A stretch of DNA of 58,971 nucleotides from Mucilaginibacter pineti (GTDB taxonomy: Bacteria; Bacteroidota; Bacteroidia; Sphingobacteriales; Sphingobacteriaceae), in contig NZ_FNAI01000023.1 in NCBI RefSeq assembly GCF_900101875.1, forward strand, positions 1 through 58,971, in the 5' to 3' direction. Positions 24,661-32,777 of the stretch are shown here, in pieces. How positions within the stretch are numbered: position 1 is the stretch's first letter; each line of letters opens with the position of its first letter. Below the pieces are notes generated by a model. The model was given only the letters and a program-made list of their open reading frames with translations. It was not told where the DNA came from and ran no database searches. The translations under genes and the position numbers were made by a program.

Positions 24661-26565
24661 ATGAAAAAACTATCTTTGCTATTTTGTTGCTGCCTTTTAA
24701 GCTTTTTATCCTTTGGTCAGGCGCCAAACAACAACCTCGGCATAATTCCCGAGCCGGTGAAGGTTGCTACCAAAACAGGCAATTTTATCCTGCCCAAAAT
24801 TGTAGTTCTTGAAGCAGGCAGCAACCCGCAGCTTACGCCGGTTATTGCCTATCTTAAAACTAAATTGAGTACCGCTGCCGGTACCGCGGTTGCTGTAAAA
24901 AGCCTTGCACCAACGGCATCAATAAAATTTGTTTTAAATAAGGTTGCCGATCCGCTTATAGGTGCTGAGGGTTACAACCTTTCGGTAACGGCAAAAAAGG
25001 TGGTGATAAGGGCTAATGAACCTGCAGGTGTATTTTATGGTTTGCAAACTTTTATGCAACTACTGCCCAAAGAAATTGAAAGCAAAGAATTTGTAAAAGG
25101 CATCAAATGGACAGCCCCTTGCGTGGAAATAACCGATTACCCTCGCTTTGTTTGGCGTGGTTTAATGTTTGATGTGGCACGCCACTTTTTTACCAAGGCC
25201 GAAGTAAAGCAATATATAGATGCTATGGTGAAATACAAGCTTAACCTGCTGCACCTGCACCTTACCGACGACGAAGGTTGGCGTATAGAAATTAAAAGCT
25301 TACCCAAGCTAACTACTGTTGGCGCTTATAACGTTAAAAAGGTTGGTCAGTTTGGTACGTTTACCCCGCCAACACCCGATGAGCCCCGCAATTATGGTGG
25401 CTTTTATACCCAGGAAGATATTAAAGAGCTGGTACAATACGCCAAAGAGCATTTCGTAAACATCCTGCCCGAAATTGATGTACCCGGCCACAGCCTTGCC
25501 GCAGTGGCTGCTTATCCCGAACTTTCATGTACCAAGCCTGTAGATAAATATGTGGTTAACTCTGGCGAACCTTTTATGAACTGGGATGGCCCGCACAACA
25601 AAGCCATTGTTGATAATACCCTTTGCCCCGCTAACGAAAACGTATATGAGTTTTTAGATAAAGTTGTTACCGAGGTAGCGCAATTATTTCCCTTTCCGTA
25701 CATTCATATGGGTGGCGATGAATGCGCCAAAAATTTCTGGGAGCAAAGCGAAGCCATTAAGGCATTAATGATTAAGGAAAATCTTAAAACCCAGCAGGAA
25801 GTACAAAGCTACTTTGAAAAACGGGTGGAAAAAATTGTAGAATCGAAAGGTAAAAAATTCATGGGCTGGGACGAGATCCTGGAAGGCGGTGTAGGTCCTA
25901 ATGCAGCGGTAATGAGCTGGCGCGGTATTCAGGGTGGTATTGAAGCCGCTAAATTGGGCCATGATGTTGTAATGAGCCCAACAACCTTTGCTTACCTTGA
26001 TTATATGCAAAGCGACCGTGTGAACGAAACCCATGTTTACGCCTCGCTTCGCCTGAGTAAAACTTATGAGTTTGAGCCCGTGCCCGATAGCGTTGATTCC
26101 AAGCTGATAAAAGGCGGTCAGGCTAATTTATGGACGGAGCAGGTGTACAATATTCGCCAGGCAGAATATATGACCTGGCCGAGGGGAATGGCTATTGCCG
26201 AGATTGTATGGTCGCCGAAGGAGAAGAAAAACTGGAACTACTTTTTTGGTAAGGTAGAGAAGCAATTTGAACGTTTTGACGCATCAGAAACCAAATACGC
26301 GCCAAGCGCCTACGACCCTTCATTTAATGCCACCCGCAACGCCGATAAAACATTAAAGATCACCCTAACCAATGAAGTTTCTGGTTTGGATACTTACTAT
26401 AGCTTTGATAATTCGTTCCCGGATAATTTTTATCCTAAATACACCGGCCCTATTGATGCTCCCAAGGATGCTACGACATTAAGAGTAATTACCTATAGAG
26501 GCAAAAAGCCGATAGGCCGCATGGTTACCATGCCACTTGCCGAGTTAAGCAGCCGGATTAAATAA
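24661..26565 (+). CDS. Secreted beta-N-acetylhexosaminidase (GH20)
   Basis: 634 aa from the ATG at 24661; a TTG 45 bp upstream is in frame, but only the ATG puts the signal peptide (MKKLSLLFCCCLLSFLSFGQ) at the N-terminus. It cleaves terminal GlcNAc/GalNAc from glycans or chitobiose. GH20b N-terminal domain (about 25-150) is followed by the GH20 barrel (about 155-500). The catalytic pair Asp353-Glu354 is in HMGGDECAKNFW. Substrate-site motifs are RGLMFDVARHFF, HLHLTDDEGWRIEI, PEIDVPGHS and LWTEQV. The C-terminal 90 residues form a beta-rich appended domain. It connects to the amino-sugar genes at the window start. A terminator follows. Confidence 0.95.
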   Translation: MKKLSLLFCCCLLSFLSFGQAPNNNLGIIPEPVKVATKTGNFILPKIVVLEAGSNPQLTPVIAYLKTKLSTAAGTAVAVKSLAPTASIKFVLNKVADPLIGAEGYNLSVTAKKVVIRANEPAGVFYGLQTFMQLLPKEIESKEFVKGIKWTAPCVEITDYPRFVWRGLMFDVARHFFTKAEVKQYIDAMVKYKLNLLHLHLTDDEGWRIEIKSLPKLTTVGAYNVKKVGQFGTFTPPTPDEPRNYGGFYTQEDIKELVQYAKEHFVNILPEIDVPGHSLAAVAAYPELSCTKPVDKYVVNSGEPFMNWDGPHNKAIVDNTLCPANENVYEFLDKVVTEVAQLFPFPYIHMGGDECAKNFWEQSEAIKALMIKENLKTQQEVQSYFEKRVEKIVESKGKKFMGWDEILEGGVGPNAAVMSWRGIQGGIEAAKLGHDVVMSPTTFAYLDYMQSDRVNETHVYASLRLSKTYEFEPVPDSVDSKLIKGGQANLWTEQVYNIRQAEYMTWPRGMAIAEIVWSPKEKKNWNYFFGKVEKQFERFDASETKYAPSAYDPSFNATRNADKTLKITLTNEVSGLDTYYSFDNSFPDNFYPKYTGPIDAPKDATTLRVITYRGKKPIGRMVTMPLAELSSRIK

Positions 26566-26583
26566 CCGGGTACCATCACTAAC

Positions 26584-26620
26584 AAAAAAGACCTTTTCCC
26601 AAATGGAAAAGGTCTTTTTT
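26584..26620. terminator. Bidirectional terminator between the hexosaminidase and FKBP genes
   Basis: AAAAAAGACCTTTTCC (26584-26599) pairs with GGAAAAGGTCTTTTTT (26605-26620), six A on one side and six T on the other. It serves the plus-strand GH20 gene and the converging minus-strand FKBP gene. Confidence 0.9.
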
Positions 26621-26648
26621 ATTGTTCAATATTTTTATCAACTAATAT

Positions 26649-27143
26649 TTATTTACTGGCCTTTAACGTAATGGTAAATATCAACACCGAGTTTGGCGGA
26701 ACGTTAGGAACTGTATCGGCTTCTCGGTATGCAAGTCCGGATGGGATGATCAGCAAAAACTTAGTACCTACCTTTAGCTGCGGAATTATCACCCTCCATC
26801 CCTGAATTAAAAGTGATAGCGTATTAGTATAGTTAGTTGCGGTGCCAAATTGAGTACCGTCGAGCAGTTTTCCGGTATAATCAACGGTTACCGATGAGGC
26901 TAATGTTGGATAAACGCCCGTGCCTTCGGTAATTATCTGGTATTTCATACCCAAGGTATCCTTCACCGGAGAAATTTCCGGGTGATTGACAAGATACGTG
27001 GCTATTGAAGCACTATCGATGGCTACGTACTTTAAGCTATCATAAACCGGTTTAGGACCAACAACTATACTTTGCGAATCTTTAACACATGAAGAAAAGA
27101 TGATGGCAACAGCAGCAAATAAAAGTAAAAGTTTTTTTTCCAT
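26649..27143 (-). CDS. FKBP-type peptidyl-prolyl isomerase lipoprotein
   Basis: 164 aa from the ATG at 27143, chosen because it gives the lipoprotein signal MEKKLLLLFAAVAIIFSSC (Cys19); an upstream in-frame extension does not. The FKBP domain occupies about 75-164: VTVDYTGKLLDGTQFGTA, the LIQGWRVIIPQLKVGTKFLL stretch, IPSGLAYRE and the closing VLIFTITLKASK. It would accelerate proline isomerisation of exported proteins, attached to a membrane. The start of the FKBP fold is preceded by a polar spacer (about 20-70). Similar lipoprotein FKBPs in this phylum are often linked to gliding or secretion, but no gld gene adjoins here. Confidence 0.9.
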   Translation of the reverse strand: MEKKLLLLFAAVAIIFSSCVKDSQSIVVGPKPVYDSLKYVAIDSASIATYLVNHPEISPVKDTLGMKYQIITEGTGVYPTLASSVTVDYTGKLLDGTQFGTATNYTNTLSLLIQGWRVIIPQLKVGTKFLLIIPSGLAYREADTVPNVPPNSVLIFTITLKASK

Positions 27144-27212
27144 TCTATTATCAATCGATTTTAATGAAATACGCCCAAGTCTTAACAAACGTTACAACCG
27201 TTGTAAACTTAT

Positions 27213-28958
27213 TTATACTGTTGTTTTTATTTTAAGCTCATTCATCTGCATATCAGCAATTGTAGATGGTGAATCGATCATCACATCTCGGCCCGAGTTG
27301 TTTTTAGGGAACGCGATAACATCACGGATAGAATCCAAACCCGCAAATATCGATACCAGGCGATCAAAGCCCAATGCCAAACCACCATGCGGCGGTGCGC
27401 CATATTCAAAAGCATCCATTAAAAAGCCAAACTGTTTTTGCGCTTCTTCTGCCGAAAATCCTAAATGCTTAAACATTAATGATTGTGTAGCGCGGTCATG
27501 AATCCGGATAGAGCCGCCGCCAACTTCTGTACCATTGATAACCAGGTCATAGGCATTAGCACGTACGTTTTTAGGATCAGTATCCAACAGTGCAATATCC
27601 TCCGGCTTAGGCGATGTAAAAGGATGGTGCATAGCGTGGAAACGTTCGGTTTCCTCATCCCACTCTAATAACGGAAAATCAAGCACCCAAAGCGGAGCGA
27701 ATTTATTTTTATCGCGTAAGCCCAAACGACCGCCAATTTCTAAACGCAGTTCGTTCAATTGTTTGCGTACTTTATCTGTAGGGCCGGCAAGTATCAGCAT
27801 TAAGTCGCCTTTTTCGGCTTCAAAAGCAGCCGCCCAGTTGGTTAGCTCATCTTCGCTGTAAAATTTATCTACAGATGATTTAAGCGTACCATCCTCGTTG
27901 TAACGGCAATAGATCATGCCGGTTACGCCAATTTGCGGGCGTTTTAACCATTCGGTAAGCTCGTCAATTTGTTTACGGGTGTAGCTTGCCAAACCTTTGG
28001 CGTTGATACCAACAACCAACTCGGCATTATCAAAAATACCGAAGCCCTTTCCTTTAACAATATCATTCAGCTCCACAAACTCCATCCCGAACCGTACATC
28101 CGGTTTGTCTGATCCATACAAACGCATGGCATCGGCATATTGCATCCTCGGGAAATCGCCCAGGTCAATACCTTTAACGGTAGTGAACAGGTGGCGGGTT
28201 AGGCCTTCAAAAATGTTTAAAATATCCTCTTGTGTGATGAACGAAAGCTCACAATCAATCTGGGTAAACTCCGGCTGGCGGTCGGCACGCAGATCCTCGT
28301 CCCTGAAACATTTAACAATCTGGAAATAACGGTCGAACCCGCTCACCATCAGCAATTGCTTAAATGTTTGCGGCGATTGCGGCAACGCGTAAAATTCGCC
28401 TGGATTCATGCGACTTGGCACCACAAAGTCGCGTGCACCTTCCGGGGTAGATTTTATGAGTACCGGGGTTTCTACCTCGATAAATTCCAGATCGCTTAAA
28501 TATCGGCGAATTTCCTGGGCCATTTTGTGGCGCAGGATAAGGTTATTGCGTATTGGTGCACGGCGCAGATCAAGGTAACGGTATTTTGCGCGCAGTTCCT
28601 CGCCGCCATCGGTATCATCCTCAATCATAAACGGCGGAATTTTAGCCGCATTCAATATCTCTATATCGGCAACAGCTATTTCAACTTCGCCGGTAGGTAT
28701 TTTTGTGTTCTTGTTGGAGCGCTCCAGTACTTTGCCGGTAACTTTTATCACAAACTCACGCCCCAGCTCACGGCTTTTTTCGCGCAGGGTGGCATCGGTA
28801 TCGGTATTGAAAACCAGTTGGGTTAAACCATAACGGTCGCGCACATCAATAAATGTGGTACCGCCCAAATCTCTCGATTTTTGTACCCAGCCGCACAGGA
28901 TAACTGTTTGACCTAAGTTGCTGATATTTAATTCGCCGCAGGTATGAGTTCTAAGCAT
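27213..28958 (-). CDS. aspS: Aspartyl-tRNA synthetase
   Basis: 581 aa, the normal bacterial AspS length. It charges tRNA-Asp with aspartate. Class II features: OB-fold anticodon domain (about 1-105, VILCGWVQKSRDLGGTTFIDVRD), motif 2 FRDEDLRADRQPEFTQID (about 215-232), the bacterial GAD insertion domain (about 290-410) and motif 3 GLALGFDRLVSIFAG (about 525-539). A TACTTTTG -7 box lies at 28981-28988. It is divergent from the sensor-like protein gene at 29137. Confidence 0.97.
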   Translation of the reverse strand: MLRTHTCGELNISNLGQTVILCGWVQKSRDLGGTTFIDVRDRYGLTQLVFNTDTDATLREKSRELGREFVIKVTGKVLERSNKNTKIPTGEVEIAVADIEILNAAKIPPFMIEDDTDGGEELRAKYRYLDLRRAPIRNNLILRHKMAQEIRRYLSDLEFIEVETPVLIKSTPEGARDFVVPSRMNPGEFYALPQSPQTFKQLLMVSGFDRYFQIVKCFRDEDLRADRQPEFTQIDCELSFITQEDILNIFEGLTRHLFTTVKGIDLGDFPRMQYADAMRLYGSDKPDVRFGMEFVELNDIVKGKGFGIFDNAELVVGINAKGLASYTRKQIDELTEWLKRPQIGVTGMIYCRYNEDGTLKSSVDKFYSEDELTNWAAAFEAEKGDLMLILAGPTDKVRKQLNELRLEIGGRLGLRDKNKFAPLWVLDFPLLEWDEETERFHAMHHPFTSPKPEDIALLDTDPKNVRANAYDLVINGTEVGGGSIRIHDRATQSLMFKHLGFSAEEAQKQFGFLMDAFEYGAPPHGGLALGFDRLVSIFAGLDSIRDVIAFPKNNSGRDVMIDSPSTIADMQMNELKIKTTV

Positions 28959-28980
28959 AGCAATGTTTTATAAAAGTTTG

Positions 28981-28988
28981 CAAAAGTA
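28981..28988 (-). promoter_or_regulatory. Candidate -7 box (TACTTTTG) of aspS
   Basis: The plus strand reads CAAAAGTA, 23 bp before the aspS ATG. Exact consensus on the minus strand; the -33 region has only a TTTC. Confidence 0.45.
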
Positions 28989-29136
28989 CATTTTTGAGGT
29001 GAAAGCCGAAAGGTAAAATAATATTGCCCCTCCAACAACACACCGATACTCAATAATACGTGCAGGATACTCAATGTAAATTGCTATGATAAACCTATTG
29101 CTTCACTTTTACATTGTAAACAAAGTAAAACACATC

Positions 29137-29805
29137 ATGCAAAAGAAAATCTCACTACTCACCCTGATATTCGTTTTGGGGTTTAGCGCATGGGCCGTTG
29201 CCCAGGTACAAAAAAGCAGCCCAACCAATAAGGAGCCTATTACATGCCAACAACTTGTTCCCGAGGTATTTGGCAATTATTTTTTATTCACTGGCTTTGG
29301 CCTTTATCCCGAATCTTCGGTGTGGGAAAAATCAAACTTTAAGGTAGGCGATACAGCTTTATATGAAGCTTTTGAAATGATAAATAAGGACAGGCAAAAA
29401 ATTGATTCGCTAAAGAAGCTTTACCCTGTGGCATATATGGTTGAAAGCAGGCCTAAAAGTAAGGTTATGCTTGGGCTAAAACTTAACCCCATATTAACCC
29501 AATACCTAAGCGCTGATGCAGGCCCTAACGCAAAATATATTATTAACGATAGTTCCAACGCTATTTTGATTGCCTTAGGTATCAATGCCGCTAATGTTAA
29601 TGATTATCGTTATCATGTAGTTGCAAGTGATGGTACTGAAATTACAACCTGGTTAATACCACAGTTACAGCAAAATTACGGAGCGAAAAAGGCCTATGCT
29701 TTTTTAGGCACTTATAAATATGCCGGAAAGCAGGTGCAGGTAGAGGTGAAAAACATCAAGGATGAAAGTATAAAGGAGGGGGTTGTTTTAGAATGGAAAC
29801 GGTAA
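29137..29805 (+). CDS. Secreted stand-alone homologue of the sensor domain of the adjacent histidine kinase
   Basis: 222 aa from the ATG at 29137, which gives the signal peptide MQKKISLLTLIFVLGFSAWA-VAQ; upstream in-frame residues lack signal-peptide logic. The mature protein matches the N-terminal part (about 48-231) of the next gene's product along its whole length: VFGN-Y/F-LF, DTALY, KIDSL-KLYP, ESRP, MLG-KLNP, GINA-NVNDYRYHVV, PQLQQNYGAKK / PKLQQNYGAQK, FLG-YK, GKQV-EV-NIKD-SI, VLEWKR / VLDWRS. I do not recognise the family. It looks like a tandem duplicate in which the kinase part is missing, secreted to the same compartment as the kinase sensor domain. Confidence 0.85.
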   Translation: MQKKISLLTLIFVLGFSAWAVAQVQKSSPTNKEPITCQQLVPEVFGNYFLFTGFGLYPESSVWEKSNFKVGDTALYEAFEMINKDRQKIDSLKKLYPVAYMVESRPKSKVMLGLKLNPILTQYLSADAGPNAKYIINDSSNAILIALGINAANVNDYRYHVVASDGTEITTWLIPQLQQNYGAKKAYAFLGTYKYAGKQVQVEVKNIKDESIKEGVVLEWKR

Positions 29806-29848
29806 CGCTGCTGCATTCAACTAATTATTTAACTTCATACCGCACATC

Positions 29849-31678
29849 ATGAAAAAAAGAATTACAGCACTTGTCATGGCCATATGTTTCGGGCAGATAT
29901 ATTTTGCATCTGCCCAAAAACGAAACGCTGCCGCAAAAAAAGATACAGTTATTGATACCGTAGGCTCGCGTACCCAAAAACACGATGAACAAGTTTTTGG
30001 CAATTTTATTTTATTTGCGGGGGCTGTTTTGGATAGAGACAAAATGCTGTGGAATACGTCAAACTATGCGGTTAGCGATACCGCCTTGTACAAGGTTTAT
30101 AATATGTTAAACTTTAGCAAGCATAAAATAGATTCATTGCAAAAGCTTTATCCCAAGGCGTATTATGCCGAAAGCCGCCCAAACAGCAGCATTATGCTGG
30201 GTATAAAGCTTAATCCCGGGTTGCGAAATTACCAATCATCGGGTAGTTTTAAATCTGCCTCAAAATACTATCCTGTGTATAGGATCAATGATAATTCTGC
30301 TGCCGATCTGGTAGCAATGGGTATTAATGCCGGCAATGTTAATGACTATCGTTATCATGTAGTTGTTAACGACAGCGCCGAGATCATCCCATGGTCGGTA
30401 CCAAAACTGCAGCAAAACTACGGAGCCCAAAAAAAGTATGGCTTTTTAGGCAATTATAAAGGTAATGGTAAGCAAGTGATTATCGAAGTAGTGAATATTA
30501 AGGATTACAGCATAAGGGATGGCATCGTTTTGGATTGGCGCAGCAGCTTTAAACCGGTGGTTACGCAAATAACTATCAGCAACAAAACTGATTTTTTTAA
30601 TTTAAACGGCAGCAAAAATAATTATCAATACGCCACCAGATTTGATAAAGACAGCGGATTACCCCTTGATTTTAAATTCAGGCAGGATGAAATTGAAACA
30701 ATATATATCGATTTTAAAAATCACGAAACAACTGTTTACTCCCTGTATATCGTTAAAGAATTACCAGGCGCCCGGCCCGATACATCATTTTTTGAGCAAA
30801 CAAGTGATAACACTTATGCATTTAACAAAAACAAATATGACAAGCCCGGTAAATATGAATTGCTGATACAGCCAGTACGCGCGCCATTTAAATGGGATGC
30901 CACACAAATAGCCCACATCAAATTTAAAGTATTGCCATCTGCACTACACGCCAAACAATTCACCATTAAACAAATACTTCCCTTTTTAATAGCGGGCTTA
31001 TTAACGGTGATACTGGTTTTTACAGGATACTATTTATTTAACAAACGCAGGTTACGAAAAGCCGCGCAACAAAAGGATATTGCCAACTTAAAATTAAACT
31101 CGGTACGTGCGCAGTTAAACCCGCATTTTATGTTTAACGCACTAACCTCTATCCAAAACCTCATGAATCAGCATGATCAGGAAGGCACCAATCATTACCT
31201 TGCTAAATTTGCAAACCTTACCAGGCAGGTTTTAAAAAGCAGTGGTAACGAACTCATTAGCCTGGAAGACGAGCTGCGTATAATTGATGATTACCTGCAA
31301 ATGGAAAAATTGCGCTTTGGTTTTAATTATAGCATTGAGGTTGATGAAACCATAAGCCGGGCCAATACCGAAGTGCCGGCCATGCTATTGCAGCCGTTTA
31401 TTGAAAATGCTGCCAAACACGGCATAAGTGCCTTAAAGACTAATGGTAAAATTGAAATTGTTATTGCAAAGCAAAATAATGATCTGATATTTACGATAAC
31501 AGATAACGGAGCCGGCTTTGCTAAAGCTCAATCCGGCGACAATGGCTTTGGCTTAAAACTTAGTCGTGACCGCGTGCAACTGCTAAACCAAATTTATAAA
31601 GACCAGCATATTGATCTGCAAATTAACAACAGTATAAGCGGTGTTAAAATAAATATCGTACTTACTAATTGGGCATAA
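29849..31678 (+). CDS. LytS-type sensor histidine kinase with a large periplasmic sensor region
   Basis: 609 aa. Signal-like N-terminus (1-23), a periplasmic domain homologous to the preceding protein (about 48-231), a second beta-rich periplasmic segment (about 232-365) resembling Y_Y_Y-type domains, one membrane helix (about 375-395), a short coiled coil and the His_kinase (PF06580) domain with phospho-acceptor His426 in LNPHFMFNALTSIQNL. The HATPase follows: N-box PFIENAAKHG, G-box ITDNGAGF and NGFGLKLSRDRV. It should phosphorylate the LytTR regulator encoded 16 bp downstream. The signal is unknown. Confidence 0.93.
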   Translation: MKKRITALVMAICFGQIYFASAQKRNAAAKKDTVIDTVGSRTQKHDEQVFGNFILFAGAVLDRDKMLWNTSNYAVSDTALYKVYNMLNFSKHKIDSLQKLYPKAYYAESRPNSSIMLGIKLNPGLRNYQSSGSFKSASKYYPVYRINDNSAADLVAMGINAGNVNDYRYHVVVNDSAEIIPWSVPKLQQNYGAQKKYGFLGNYKGNGKQVIIEVVNIKDYSIRDGIVLDWRSSFKPVVTQITISNKTDFFNLNGSKNNYQYATRFDKDSGLPLDFKFRQDEIETIYIDFKNHETTVYSLYIVKELPGARPDTSFFEQTSDNTYAFNKNKYDKPGKYELLIQPVRAPFKWDATQIAHIKFKVLPSALHAKQFTIKQILPFLIAGLLTVILVFTGYYLFNKRRLRKAAQQKDIANLKLNSVRAQLNPHFMFNALTSIQNLMNQHDQEGTNHYLAKFANLTRQVLKSSGNELISLEDELRIIDDYLQMEKLRFGFNYSIEVDETISRANTEVPAMLLQPFIENAAKHGISALKTNGKIEIVIAKQNNDLIFTITDNGAGFAKAQSGDNGFGLKLSRDRVQLLNQIYKDQHIDLQINNSISGVKINIVLTNWA

Positions 31679-31694
31679 CATATAACCGTACAAA

Positions 31695-32456
31695 ATGGCA
31701 CAGGAAATTCGCAGTATTATAATTGATGATGAACCTAATAACATTCAAAACTTAACAACTATTTTACATGCCTATTGCCCCGATATAAATATTGTAGCCA
31801 CTGCGTATAACGCCGATGATGGCGTTGCAGCAATAAAGCAGCATGATCCCGAGCTGGTGTTTCTGGATATTCAAATGCCTCTAAAGTCGGGATTTGATGT
31901 TTTAATTGATTTTCCAAACGCTAAGTTCGAGGTTGTTTTTATAACCGCTTATGATCAATATGGTATACGCGCTATCAAATTTTCGGCACTTGATTATTTA
32001 CTGAAACCTGTAGATATTGCCGAATTAAAATTGGCTGTTGAAAAGGCCCGTCAAAAGATATCAGCAAAAAACAGCGATCAAAAACTGGAGAATTTAATTG
32101 AGTATATAAAACGAGGAAAGAATGAATTTCCCAAAATTGCGCTGCCTACCATGAGTGAGATAAGGTATATGAAGATAGATGAAATAATAAGGTGCGAGGC
32201 ATCTGATAATTACACTACTTTTTACATAACCACCGGCGAGCGCATACTGGTTTGCAAAACATTAAAGGAATTTGCTGAATTATTGCAGCCCCACGATTTT
32301 ATACGTACCCATCAATCGCACCTTGTAAATATTCATTTTGTAAAAAGCTATTTAAGGGAAGATGGCGGGGCCTTATTAATGAAAGATTTGATAAAAATTC
32401 CCATATCCCGGCACAATAGAGATGCCGTTAAAAATGCTTTTAAGCAGATGTTATAG
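31695..32456 (+). CDS. LytTR-family response regulator
   Basis: 253 aa. Receiver domain 1-125: acidic pocket Asp11-Asp12, phospho-acceptor Asp58 in LVFLDIQMPLKSG, Thr in VVFITAYDQYGIRAIK and Lys in YLLKPVDIAEL. The LytTR DNA-binding domain covers about 148-253 (IRYMKIDEIIRCEASDNYTT, RTHQSHLVNIHFVKSY, ISRHNRD). It is 16 bp behind the kinase gene and the partner is clear. The nearest candidate target is the thiamine-transport region 40 bp downstream, but that has its own promoter and riboswitch, so no link is established. Confidence 0.95.
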   Translation: MAQEIRSIIIDDEPNNIQNLTTILHAYCPDINIVATAYNADDGVAAIKQHDPELVFLDIQMPLKSGFDVLIDFPNAKFEVVFITAYDQYGIRAIKFSALDYLLKPVDIAELKLAVEKARQKISAKNSDQKLENLIEYIKRGKNEFPKIALPTMSEIRYMKIDEIIRCEASDNYTTFYITTGERILVCKTLKEFAELLQPHDFIRTHQSHLVNIHFVKSYLREDGGALLMKDLIKIPISRHNRDAVKNAFKQML

Positions 32457-32475
32457 CAAATTCCAAATCAAATCC

Positions 32476-32483
32476 TATCTTTG
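32476..32483 (+). promoter_or_regulatory. -7 box (TATCTTTG) of the thiamine-transport operon
   Basis: Exact TAnnTTTG ending 9 nt before the 5' strand of riboswitch helix P1. Predicted transcription start about 32489, just at the riboswitch's 5' end, which strengthens the call. No good -33 TTTG. Confidence 0.65.
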
Positions 32484-32492
32484 CCCCATAAT

Positions 32493-32706
32493 TCTCAAGG
32501 GGTGCCTTGCTTTGGTGTAATAAAAAACGAACTGCAGAGCGTTTTTACCAAACTGAAAGACAGGCTGAGATCAAACCCATTGTTTTTATAAGTCGAAATT
32601 CAAAAGTAGAAGTCAAAAAGTCGTAATCCCGACTCAAAACTCAAAACTTAGAACCCAAAACTTAAAAAACATGCACCTGATCCGGGTAATGCCGGCGTAG
32701 GGAGAG
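32493..32706 (+). ncRNA. TPP riboswitch (THI element) with a large J2/4 insertion
   Basis: All conserved TPP-aptamer blocks are present in order: P1 5' strand TCTC (32493-32496), GGGGTGCC (32499-32506), GGCTGAGA (32563-32570), P2 3' strand ACCC, ACCTGATCCGGGTAATGCC and GGCGTAGGGA (P4/P5 core, about 32675-32703), and P1 3' strand GAGA. P3 is extended: TTTGGT pairs with ACCAAA and AAAAACG with CGTTTTT, forming a long arm. Between P2 and P4, normally joined by a few nt, about 90 nt are inserted. It lies 5' of a TonB receptor and PnuT, the classical thiamine-regulated genes in Bacteroidota. Expected effect: repression by thiamine diphosphate. Confidence 0.9.
32580..32672 (+). repeat. Repeat-like insertion in the riboswitch P2-P4 junction
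   Basis: An A-rich stretch composed of words like AAGTCGAAATTCAAAAGTA, AAAAGTCGTAATCCCGACTC (a small AGTCG/CGACT hairpin), and CTCAAAACTCAAAACTTAG. 19 nt are identical to 6326-6344. It is not part of any known conserved TPP-aptamer element. Confidence 0.7.
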
Positions 32707-32777
32707 GTAACAAGTTAAGTGTACTGCCATTGTACCCTGGTGAGCAGATGGTTTAACTAATTTATTTTTTACAAATT

